A stretch of DNA of 64,000 bases from Planctomycetota bacterium (GTDB lineage: Bacteria; Planctomycetota; Planctomycetia; Pirellulales; Pirellulaceae), in the NCBI GenBank assembly GCA_024277285.1, contig JAJRVM010000083.1:1-64000 (forward strand), written 5' to 3'. The notes beneath the pieces are model-generated. The model worked only from the letters and a program-made list of their open reading frames with translations, ran no database searches and was not told where the DNA came from. The position numbers were made by a program, and so were the translations under genes. This document shows, piece after piece, positions 27,480-35,088 of the stretch; positions within the stretch are counted from its first letter, which is position 1, and the number at the start of each line of letters is the position of its first letter.

Positions 27480-27527
27480 TTGCACACGATCCGATAAAGA
27501 GATATATTATAGAGTAATAGCTATATC
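27480..27527 (+). promoter_or_regulatory. Sulfur operon promoter with palindromic operator
   Basis: TTGCAC (27480-27485), 17 nt, TATATT (27503-27508) in an AT-rich island. GATATA (27501-27506) and TATATC (27522-27527) form an inverted repeat 15 nt apart over the -10 and start region, a suitable site for the dimeric ArsR protein encoded 44 bp downstream. Confidence 0.6.
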
Positions 27528-27570
27528 CGCAGTTTAAGACATCGTTAAATGCGAAAATTCATGGGATTCG

Positions 27571-27918
27571 ATGAATAAGACACATTCCCAAACGCCCGAG
27601 CGGGCCCAGGTGGACCTCGACGAGATGCAGGCGGCAGCGGCGGCAGAGGTGCTCAAGGCGATCGCACATCCGCTGCGACTGCGCATCCTCTGCCTGCTCT
27701 CGGCGCGCGAGGAAAACGTCAAGAACATCGCCAGTGGGCTGGGTGTGCCGTCCGCCATCGTTTCCCAACAACTACGTATCCTCCGCTCCGCAGGACTGGT
27801 TTCGGGCAGTACGCGTAGCGGCCACGCCTATTACAAAATCATCGAGCCACATTTGTTCCGCATGCTCGGCTGTGTCGAGAGTTGCATTACGGATCGAAGT
27901 ACACGAGGCGAACTATGA
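27571..27918 (+). CDS. ArsR-family repressor, SqrR/BigR-like persulfide sensor
   Basis: 115 aa winged-helix dimer. The core is EVLKAIAHPLRLRILCLL, recognition helix VPSAIVSQQLRILRSAGLV and wing GSTRSGHAYYKI. Cys41 (LRILC) occupies the place of the first sensing cysteine of SqrR/BigR, and Cys101 and Cys105 (MLGCVESC) lie at the C-terminal helix where the partner cysteine sits. Metal-binding ELCVCDL of true ArsR is absent. It is predicted to release its operator on formation of a polysulfide bridge. It is the first gene of the sulfur operon and overlaps the next start as ATGA, so regulator and enzyme are co-expressed. Confidence 0.88.
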   Translation: MNKTHSQTPERAQVDLDEMQAAAAAEVLKAIAHPLRLRILCLLSAREENVKNIASGLGVPSAIVSQQLRILRSAGLVSGSTRSGHAYYKIIEPHLFRMLGCVESCITDRSTRGEL

Positions 27919-30146
27919 CACTTTCCAGACGTGATTTCATCAAGATCGGGGCCGGTGCGGTCGGCGCAGCGGCGGTCGGATCAGGACTCACGACCTCCTG
28001 GTGGGGACTCGATGGTCACCGTCCCTACGACCCGCAAACAGCGGGCGACGAAGTGGTACCCACCTTCTGTGAGCTCTGCTTTTGGAAGTGTGGCGTGCTG
28101 GCGCACGTGAAAGATGGTCGCGTGACCAAGATCGAGGGGAATCCGAAACACCCACTATCCAAAGGCCGACTCTGCCCGCGCGGCACCGGCGGGATCGGGC
28201 TGTTGTACGATCCGGACCGCCTCAAGAAACCGCTCATCCGTTCTGGCAAGCGAGGCGAGCAGGTATTCAAGGAAGCTTCATGGGAAGTGGCCCTGGATCA
28301 CATTGCCGAGAAGATGGAAGGGATTCGTTCCAAATACGGTCCCGAGGCACTGGCGTTGTTCAGCCATGGGTTCGGCGGATCATGGTTCAAGCACCTGGTC
28401 CAGGCGTACGGCACAAACAACATTGCTGCTCCCTCCTACGCACAGTGTCGTGGCCCGCGCGAGGTCGGCTATTTCCTGACGTTCGGCAACGGTGTTGGCT
28501 CGCCCGAATCGATCGACATCGCAAACGCGCGTTGCATCACGCTGATCGGCTGCCACTTGGGCGAGAACATGCACAACACCCAGGTGCAAGAGTTTGCCGA
28601 TGCCTTGGGCAACGGGGCGGAGCTGGTCGTGGTCGATCCGCGATTCTCCACGGCCGCAGCGAAAGCGAAGTACTGGTTACCGATCAAACCGGGCACCGAC
28701 ATGGCGTTGTTGCTGGCCTGGATCCACGTCATGCTCAAGGAAAACCGGTACGACGTACCGTACATCGAGAAGTACGCGACCGGATTAGACGAGCTGAAGA
28801 AGGACGTGGCAGACAAGACGCCCGAGTGGGCTTATGCACGCACGGGAATTCGTCCCGAGTTGATTGTCGAGACGGCGCGGTTCATTTCTGGCTTCCGTCC
28901 CGCATCCTTGATTCACCCGGGACGGCATGTCACTTGGACCGGCGACGACACGCAGCGCAGCCGCGCCATGGCGATCATCGCCGCGTTGTTGGGCAGCTGG
29001 GGCCGCCGCGGCGGGTACATCATTCCTTCCAACATGAAGGTCCCGAAGTTCCCGTACACGAAGTATGCGTACGAGCCGAAAGAAAAGCGGGACAAGGAGG
29101 AACACCTTTACCCACTGGCCGATGAGACACTTGCCTCGGGATTATGCGACGCGACGATCCCCGGCAAGGCGTCCAATCCGATCAAAGCGTGGATGGTTTA
29201 CGGCACGAACTTGATCCAGTCACTGCCCAATCCGAAGCAAACCCAGGAGGCCATCCAGAAACTCGATTTCATCGTTTCCATCGATGTACTACCAGCGGAA
29301 ATCTGCGGCTGGAGCGACGTCGTGCTGCCCGAATGCACCTACCTGGAACGTTGTGACGACATCTGGGCACCGGCCTACAAGGAGCCATTCATCACGGTTC
29401 GGCAGAAGGCGGTCGAGCCGCTTCACGACTCCAAACCGGGCTGGTGGATCGCACGCGAGTTGGCGTTCCGTCTTGGCTTGAAAGACTACTTCCCTTGGAA
29501 GGACAGCGTCGAGTATGCGAAGAAGCGAATCGAGTCGGCTGATCTCGACTGCGACGAACTGCGTAAGACAGGCGTCATCCTGGGCAAACGCGTTCCCGTC
29601 TGCGAAGAAGAAGGGCTCGAATTAGCCTTCAACACGCCGTCGGGCAAGATCGAACTGTTCTCGAAAACGCTCAAGTCGGCCGGTTTCCACCCGATCCCAC
29701 AATTCACGCCGCCAGACCCACTCGGTGCCGGCCAGTTTCACCTGCTGTACGGTCGAGCCCCGATGCACACGTTTGGACGGACTTCCAACAACCGGTTCCT
29801 GACGCAGGTCTACAGCGAGAACGAAATCTGGGTCAACGAAGATGCCCTAAAGGCACTACCTCAGTTCGCCAACCGCAAACCGAAGAGTGGCGACCGAGTC
29901 GTGCTGGTGAACCAGGACGGAATTCACAGCAAGCCGATCAAACTGAAGCTCACTCAGCGCATCCGTGGCGATTCGGTTTACATGGTACATGGATGGGGGC
30001 ACACGTCACGCGCCTTGAAGTTTGCCTACAACCGGGGAGCTTGTGATTCCGAATTGATCACGCGGTATAAGGTTGATCCGATCATGGGGGGGACGGGAAT
30101 GAACGTAAACTTTGTCAGCATTCAACCAGCGGAGGACGTCGCATGA
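27915..30146 (+). CDS. Molybdopterin oxidoreductase catalytic subunit (PsrA/PhsA type)
   Basis: 743 aa. The TAT signal SRRDFIKIGAG shows export to the periplasm. An N-terminal 4Fe-4S site is formed by C52, C55, C59 and C87 (CELCFWKC...LCPRG). C178 in SYAQCRGPRE is at the position of the Mo-ligating cysteine of polysulfide and thiosulfate reductases. The molybdopterin-binding C-terminal part includes LLYGRAPMHTFGRTSNN. The reaction is probably reduction of polysulfide or thiosulfate with quinol electrons, or the reverse. It is shorter than sulfite-oxidising SoeA and, unlike it, exported. Coupled by ATGA overlaps to the genes on both sides. Confidence 0.9.
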   Translation: MTLSRRDFIKIGAGAVGAAAVGSGLTTSWWGLDGHRPYDPQTAGDEVVPTFCELCFWKCGVLAHVKDGRVTKIEGNPKHPLSKGRLCPRGTGGIGLLYDPDRLKKPLIRSGKRGEQVFKEASWEVALDHIAEKMEGIRSKYGPEALALFSHGFGGSWFKHLVQAYGTNNIAAPSYAQCRGPREVGYFLTFGNGVGSPESIDIANARCITLIGCHLGENMHNTQVQEFADALGNGAELVVVDPRFSTAAAKAKYWLPIKPGTDMALLLAWIHVMLKENRYDVPYIEKYATGLDELKKDVADKTPEWAYARTGIRPELIVETARFISGFRPASLIHPGRHVTWTGDDTQRSRAMAIIAALLGSWGRRGGYIIPSNMKVPKFPYTKYAYEPKEKRDKEEHLYPLADETLASGLCDATIPGKASNPIKAWMVYGTNLIQSLPNPKQTQEAIQKLDFIVSIDVLPAEICGWSDVVLPECTYLERCDDIWAPAYKEPFITVRQKAVEPLHDSKPGWWIARELAFRLGLKDYFPWKDSVEYAKKRIESADLDCDELRKTGVILGKRVPVCEEEGLELAFNTPSGKIELFSKTLKSAGFHPIPQFTPPDPLGAGQFHLLYGRAPMHTFGRTSNNRFLTQVYSENEIWVNEDALKALPQFANRKPKSGDRVVLVNQDGIHSKPIKLKLTQRIRGDSVYMVHGWGHTSRALKFAYNRGACDSELITRYKVDPIMGGTGMNVNFVSIQPAEDVA

Positions 30147-30685
30147 AGAAGCCACGCTATGCCATGACAATGGACATGCGACGTTGTGTCGGCTGCAACG
30201 CATGTGTCCTGGCCTGCAAAGCCGAGAACGCACTGCCGGCGGACGGATTTCGCGATTGGATCGTAACTGAAACGAGCGGGAAGTTCCCTGACTTGCATCA
30301 GGAGATTCGCAGCGAGCGATGCAATCACTGTGATCACCCACCCTGCGTCAGCTGTTGCCCAACCGGGGCCAGCCACGTGAACGAAGGGGGCACCGTCTTG
30401 GTCACACACGAAAAATGCACCGGCTGCAAAGCCTGCATCGCGTCGTGTCCCTACGATGCCAGGTACATTCACCCCAATGGCTATGCCGACAAGTGCACGT
30501 TCTGTTTGCATCGTGTCCGCGCCGGGCAGGATCCGGCCTGTGTGTCGATCTGCCCCACCAAGTCGCTCGAATTTGGCGACTTGTCCGATCCGCGAAGCAA
30601 GGTGTCGAAACTGCTGGACGAGCGTAAGAACAAGACGTTGCAGAGTGATCGCGGGTTATCCCCCAATGTATATTTCCTGAGTTAG
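30143..30685 (+). CDS. Four-cluster Fe-S electron-transfer subunit (PsrB type)
   Basis: 180 aa. Four cysteine groups: CVGCNACVLAC, CNHCDHPPCVSCC, CTGCKACIASC, and CTFC with a later CVSIC. These make four 4Fe-4S clusters that pass electrons between the NrfD membrane subunit and the molybdenum subunit. No own signal peptide; it should travel with the TAT subunit. It starts with an ATGA overlap on the preceding gene and is separated from the next gene by 57 bp. Confidence 0.93.
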   Translation: MKKPRYAMTMDMRRCVGCNACVLACKAENALPADGFRDWIVTETSGKFPDLHQEIRSERCNHCDHPPCVSCCPTGASHVNEGGTVLVTHEKCTGCKACIASCPYDARYIHPNGYADKCTFCLHRVRAGQDPACVSICPTKSLEFGDLSDPRSKVSKLLDERKNKTLQSDRGLSPNVYFLS

Positions 30686-30742
30686 CTGAATTGAAATGGC
30701 CAATTGAAATGGCCTGTTGCGGCCATGAAGGTGGAGGGTGCA

Positions 30743-31270
30743 ATGAGTAATGATTTGAGACCCGAAGACCGATTCTGGAACCCGTACTTTGCCGGCATCA
30801 TGCTCGGCTTCGTACTGTTGTCATCGTTCCTGATCGTGGGCAAGGGATTAGGCGCATCGGGCGCCGCAAACCGACTGGGGATCGCTGCGGTAACAAGTGT
30901 GGCACCCGACTACGTGGCTGCCAACAAGTTTATGGCTGCCTCCAGTTCCGGCGGACATAGTGTGCTGGACAACTTCTACCTGTTCGAACTGTTCGGAGTC
31001 TTCCTCGGAGGCGTCGTGTCATCCTACGCGGCCGGCCGGCTGCGACCGCAGGTAACCAAAGGACCGCACGCGAAAGTGCCCCAGCGGTTGATGTTCGCGT
31101 TGGCTGGTGGCGTCATCATGGGGTTCGCCGCCCGTTTGGGACGTGGCTGCACATCGGGCCAGGCGTTGTCAGGTGGCGGCATGTTGTCCCTCGGTAGTTG
31201 GATCTTCATGATCTCCATCTTCGCTGGCGGATATGCCCTGGCTTACACCATGAGGAGGCAATGGACATGA
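30743..31270 (+). CDS. YeeE/YedE half-transporter, first of a pair
   Basis: 175 aa inner-membrane protein with about four or five helices. GGAGGG precedes the ATG at 30743. GRGCTSGQALSGGG near residue 136 is the conserved cysteine loop of YeeE/YedE (TsuA-like) proteins, in which cysteines pass thiosulfate or sulfane sulfur through the pore. Half-size pairs of this kind are known beside ArsR/BigR-type regulators (PmpA/PmpB style). It would bring sulfur compounds toward or away from the reductase. The stop overlaps the next start. Confidence 0.87.
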   Translation: MSNDLRPEDRFWNPYFAGIMLGFVLLSSFLIVGKGLGASGAANRLGIAAVTSVAPDYVAANKFMAASSSGGHSVLDNFYLFELFGVFLGGVVSSYAAGRLRPQVTKGPHAKVPQRLMFALAGGVIMGFAARLGRGCTSGQALSGGGMLSLGSWIFMISIFAGGYALAYTMRRQWT

Positions 31271-32466
31271 TATTCCCGTTTGAATCACTGACCGGTGCCA
31301 ACCGTGAAATCGGACTGGTCGTTGCCGTTCTGATTGGCTTCTGTTTCGGATTTGTGTTGGAACGTGCCGGGTTTGGCCGATCGACCAAACTGGCTGCTCA
31401 GTTCTACCTGTACGACATGACCGTCTTCAAAGTGATGTTCAGCGCTATCGTCACGGCGATGCTCGGCGCAGTCATTGCCGATGGACTCGGCTTGACCAGC
31501 TTCCTGAATGTCGGCCAATTGGTCGTCAGTGGCACGTTCATCTGGCCCATGTTGGTCGGTGGCTTGTTGCTGGGAGTCGGTTTCATCATCTCGGGCTACT
31601 GCCCTGGCACGTCGTTGGTCGCCGCCTCGACCGGTGCCGTGGACGGATTGCTGGCATTCACCGGTGTGATCATTGGCTCGGTCCTGTTCGGTTTCGCCTA
31701 TCCCGCAATCGAGGGCTTCTACCTGAGCGGTGACCAGGGACAGGTTTTCATCTACCAATTGCTCGGTCTGCCTCCGGCCGTGGTGGCATTGGCCGTGGCA
31801 GCGGCGGCGATTGGCTGCTTCATCGGTGGTGAGAAAGTGGAGAAGTACGCGACCGAAAAGCTCTTTAACCGCGACTACGATGACGCGCCCAATCCGCCAC
31901 GACGGTTTGCGTTCGCTTCGTTCGCATTGGTTGGTTTGTTGGGGCTGATCCTGTTCTTCGTACCGATCGGAACACGCGAGACGGAAGCGGGTGCCGCGAC
32001 CAAAACCGCTCAGCAAGTTGACGTCGAGACGCTCGCGCGACGCATCATCGACGAACCGTGGAATTTACGGATCATTGACCTGCGTCCCGAAAAGGTGTTC
32101 CTCGATAAACGCATCCCCGGATCCGAGAACGCGAAGATTGACGACCTTGCGGATTTGGGCCTGCAATACAGCTCTGGAATCCAGGACCTGGTGCTGGTCG
32201 GCGCGGGTGACTTGAAAGAGGTCCCCGCCGCCGCACTCGCCTACCCAGGGCGTGTCTTCTGGCTCGATGATGGTTTTGCCGCTTGGAAGAAATTCGTCCT
32301 GGACGATCCGGCACCTCCAGCCGCAGGCACCAGCGAGCAGGATATTGCGAAGTACCGATTCCAATCCGCCATCCATTCGGCGATCACCGGTGGCGCCGCG
32401 CCACCGCCGCCCAAACCGACCAAGTTCAAGGCTCCGCCCAAACGCAAAGCTGGCGGTTGTAGTTAG
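31267..32466 (+). CDS. YeeE/YedE half-transporter fused to a cysteine-less rhodanese domain
   Basis: 399 aa. AGGAGG lies 8 nt before the ATG at 31267, which makes an ATGA overlap; the ATG at 31261 is too close to it. Residues about 1-235 are YeeE-like with the cysteine loop SGYCPGTSLVAAS near residue 112. Residues about 255-345 are rhodanese-like (NLRIIDLRPEKVFLDKRIPG), but the active-site loop reads LVLVGAGDLKE without cysteine. The tail is proline- and lysine-rich and ends KAGGCS, giving a single exposed cysteine two residues from the end. The fusion suggests that imported sulfur is handed to a binding rather than catalytic domain. Confidence 0.88.
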   Translation: MIFPFESLTGANREIGLVVAVLIGFCFGFVLERAGFGRSTKLAAQFYLYDMTVFKVMFSAIVTAMLGAVIADGLGLTSFLNVGQLVVSGTFIWPMLVGGLLLGVGFIISGYCPGTSLVAASTGAVDGLLAFTGVIIGSVLFGFAYPAIEGFYLSGDQGQVFIYQLLGLPPAVVALAVAAAAIGCFIGGEKVEKYATEKLFNRDYDDAPNPPRRFAFASFALVGLLGLILFFVPIGTRETEAGAATKTAQQVDVETLARRIIDEPWNLRIIDLRPEKVFLDKRIPGSENAKIDDLADLGLQYSSGIQDLVLVGAGDLKEVPAAALAYPGRVFWLDDGFAAWKKFVLDDPAPPAAGTSEQDIAKYRFQSAIHSAITGGAAPPPPKPTKFKAPPKRKAGGCS

Positions 32467-32472
32467 AACGCG

Positions 32473-32541
32473 CGTGGCCCGGGAATCCTTCCCGGGCGCG
32501 GCGGGCGTCTTCTGCCTTGAACCAGCTTTATCGCAATAGTG
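32473..32541 (-). repeat. Family H hairpin repeat, copy 4
   Basis: Hairpin GCCCGGGAA-TCC-TTCCCGGGC at 32477-32497, then GCGGCGGGCGTCTT...CAGCTTTATCGCAATAG. It begins 6 bp after a stop codon and could act as an mRNA 3'-end or attenuator before the NrfD gene. A second hairpin, GCTCGGAT-CGGAT-ATCCGAGC, lies at about 32570-32590. Confidence 0.85.
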
Positions 32542-32615
32542 AACTTTCAGAAGGGTGATGCCTGCCTGTGCTCGGATCGGATATCCGAGCCACAGCAGCC
32601 ACAAGGAACGCAGCG

Positions 32616-33566
32616 ATGCACGAGATCGAACTTAATCGAAACAGCCATTTGATTGATCCGCATCTTCACATTTGGGGATGGGAAGTACCGGTCTACCTGT
32701 TCCTCGGTGGGTTAGCCGCTGGGATCATGGTCTTCAGCGCTCTGCTGATCTTGCGTCGTGGCACGGAGGATCGTTCCACATGGTCGCGTTGGGCCGCATT
32801 TCTGGCACCCGTCTTCCTGTCGATCGGCATGCTGGCGCTGCTGATGGATCTGGAGTACAAATTCCACGTCTGGCGATTCTATGCAGCGTTCGAAGTCACG
32901 TCGCCCATGTCGTGGGGATCGTGGCTGCTATTGCTGATCTACCCCGCAACACTGGCCATGGGCTTCGCTTCACTGACCGATGACGAAACGGAAAAAGTCG
33001 CCAACATCGGCCTGGTTCGCGCGCTTGGCCTATCTAGTATTGTGAACAAGCTCCATGAGTGGCTGGCCGCCCGAACAACGGGCATGGCTTGGTGCAACCT
33101 GCTACTCGGCATCGGCTTAGGCGTCTATACCGGCGTTTTGCTCGGCGCGCTCGGCGCGCGACCGGCATGGAATTCCGCACTGCTGGGCCCGCTGTTCCTG
33201 GTTTCGGGAGCATCGACCGGCGCAGCGCTGATGATGTTGTTGCCAATGAAGCACGAGGAACACGCGATGATCCAGCGCTGGGACGTCGGCGCCATCTTGC
33301 TCGAGGCCTCCCTGCTGTTCCTGTTTCTGGTAACGCTGCTGACCGGCGGCGGCCAAGCGGGCCGGGATGCGGCCGGATTGTTTCTCGGTGGCAGCTACAC
33401 GGCGCTGTTCTGGGCACTAGTCGTGATCGCCGGACTCGCCGTTCCGCTGACGCTCGAAGTCATCGAGATCGTCAAGCATCGCCGCCCCACGGTCTTGGCA
33501 CCGCTGCTCCTTTTGATCGGCGGCTTGGCCCTACGGTTCATCATTGTGTCGGCCGGCCAAGTTTGA
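32616..33566 (+). CDS. NrfD/PsrC-type quinone-interacting membrane subunit
   Basis: 316 aa. AAGGA is 8 nt before the ATG at 32616. About eight or nine hydrophobic helices follow, with the opening WGWEVPVYLFLGGLAAGIMV characteristic of NrfD/PsrC. It would exchange electrons with the quinone pool and dock the Fe-S and molybdenum subunits on the periplasmic face. It is set apart from the transporter genes by 149 bp holding two hairpins, so its expression may be tuned separately. Confidence 0.9.
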   Translation: MHEIELNRNSHLIDPHLHIWGWEVPVYLFLGGLAAGIMVFSALLILRRGTEDRSTWSRWAAFLAPVFLSIGMLALLMDLEYKFHVWRFYAAFEVTSPMSWGSWLLLLIYPATLAMGFASLTDDETEKVANIGLVRALGLSSIVNKLHEWLAARTTGMAWCNLLLGIGLGVYTGVLLGALGARPAWNSALLGPLFLVSGASTGAALMMLLPMKHEEHAMIQRWDVGAILLEASLLFLFLVTLLTGGGQAGRDAAGLFLGGSYTALFWALVVIAGLAVPLTLEVIEIVKHRRPTVLAPLLLLIGGLALRFIIVSAGQV

Positions 33567-33928
33567 GCAACTGAAGCCGCCAGGACTCAGTGGGTTCAGC
33601 TACCCGTAGCTCGGGAATCTTTCCCGAGCATGGATGACGTTCTCGCTTCGAAGAGCCATCTATTGCTGGGCAACGCTGCTGGCAATTATGTGACTGGTTC
33701 TTGAGCTCACGGTCCCACTGCCGCAATCGAAATGAAGCAAACTTTGCGGCACATCGCCAATATCATTCCCCGTAACGAATATGCACCACAGCCAAAAGTC
33801 GACCGGGGTGATAGTCGCCGTGGTACGTGTCTGTTTTCGTGCGGTACTGATTGCCACGACCGACGCCGACTTGGCGAGCGCCGGGCGGAGGCGGCGAGGG
33901 TTTGCGTTGGAGTTCGTAGAAAGCGACC
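33567..33928. other. Intergenic; family H copy and decayed DNA before the Rpn-like gene
   Basis: Family H copy 5 lies at 33605-33666. The rest, up to the broken Rpn-like gene, has a partial frame reading FALEFVESDRDQ in another phase than the downstream gene, which may be the shifted start of that gene. Confidence 0.45.
33605..33666 (-). repeat. Family H hairpin repeat, copy 5
   Basis: GTA, hairpin GCTCGGGAA-TCT-TTCCCGAGC (33609-33629), then CATGGATGACG...AAGAGCCATCTATTGC. It lies 38 bp after the NrfD stop. Confidence 0.85.
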
Positions 33929-34513
33929 GTGATCAGGCGGGTCCGATTCCGCGGCCAGTGGCTCTATGTGTACCTGCTGATCGAATTCCAGTCGACGGTC
34001 GACCGGTTCATGGCGTTACGGCTGATGGTCTACGTGGGACTGCTCTACCAGCGTCTGATCGACGAAAAACGGATCCGTCCGGGCGGTTTCTTGCCGCCGG
34101 TCTTGCCGATCGTGCTCTATAATGGAACGCGGCGGTGGTCGGCACCGCTGGACGTGGCCGGGATGAAGAATCTGGCGGCGCTGGTGTTTCGATTCGAGCA
34201 ATGCCGGACGAAGGAGGATTTTGAGCGGATGATCGACGCCATCGGGCATTGGCGCGCGATGCCGGAGTATGGGGAGTCGCTCAAGCGTCTGGCCCACTGG
34301 GTGGAGATGGTTTTGTCTCAGGTCCCATTGTCGGGCCCGTCGGTGATGGAATTGGAAGACATCCAGGAGTGTGGAACGATGCTGAAAGAGCAAGTCAAGT
34401 TGTGGGAGAAGGAACTGATCGAGAAAGGAAAGGCCGAAGGAAGGGCTGAAGGTGAGGCTGAGTTTGTCGTACAACTCCTTGAGGACAAGTTTGGCTCGAC
34501 TGCGGGGGATTAA
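33929..34513 (+). pseudogene. Rpn/PD-(D/E)XK nuclease-transposase-like gene, lacking both ends
   Basis: 194 codons from a GTG. The sequence LYVYLLIEFQSTVDRFMALRLMVYVGLLYQ is the central part of Rpn-type recombination-promoting nucleases, including the E-x-Q active-site strand. VLPIVLYNGTRRWSAP and the charged EKGKAEGRAEGEAE stretch are also typical. The N-terminal domain with its HD...F motif is missing and a stop lies just upstream. The C terminus breaks off at LLEDKFGSTAGD. It is probably a decaying gene. Confidence 0.65.
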
Positions 34514-35088
34514 TGAGATTGCTCCCCTTTTCCGGTCTGTGGCTGCGCGTGTGTGCCACTGCATGCGCGAACGCATTCCCCATCCCGATCGATTTGGCAC
34601 TGCCAAACGTTTAACCAGCACGCCGCCAGTAACTGCACGCAGTGCGAACGGCGTCCCCACGCTCCATTGGACAACGCTCCCCCGCTTCGCACTGCGCGAG
34701 TCTCTTTGGTGGAATCCCGCGTTTCTTCTGCCCGTAGCATTCCTTGCCTTCACTCTATTCCGTCACGGATGGCTTTTTGGCCATTCGCTTATGGCGAGTG
34801 AAGAAGATGGCTGACAAGAAAGTGGGTTAGGAACTCTAACAAGGCGTCAAAGTCGAAACCCAGCACTTGCCTTGCCGCGCACCGGCAACCAACGCCAACA
34901 AGATTTTGTGAGAGCTCCTTAGTTTGCACACGGATGCGAGCCTTCGCGCAGCGCAATGGCGTGACCCACTCTCCCCTCCGATCCGGCCCCGAAAAAACAC
35001 CTGGCAAACGCTTGGAACCTACTCGATCAGGCGGTATGATGATCGCAATTGGGTGGGCATGCGCAATTCGGAAGTGGGGGGGGGCGGA
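34514..35088. other. 575-bp intergenic with an inverted-repeat element
   Basis: Open frames on both strands here have no recognisable features. TTAGGAACTCTAACAA (34828-34843) and TTGTGAGAGCTCCTTA (34906-34921) match as imperfect inverted ends (13 of 16). The segment between may be a small mobile or palindromic element just upstream of the kinase gene. Confidence 0.45.

Noticed and set aside
31285..32016. Minus-strand 243-aa frame opposite the YeeE gene
   Set aside because: Antisense shadow rich in Gln, Asp and Glu; the sense strand has conserved membrane motifs and a strong ribosome site.
34452..34814. Plus-strand frame with LLPVAFLAFTLF
   Set aside because: No homology-like pattern, and open frames exist on both strands here; likely intergenic.
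34924..35088. N-terminal extension of the kinase frame
   Set aside because: No family pattern; a G-rich ribosome site precedes the ATG at 35089.
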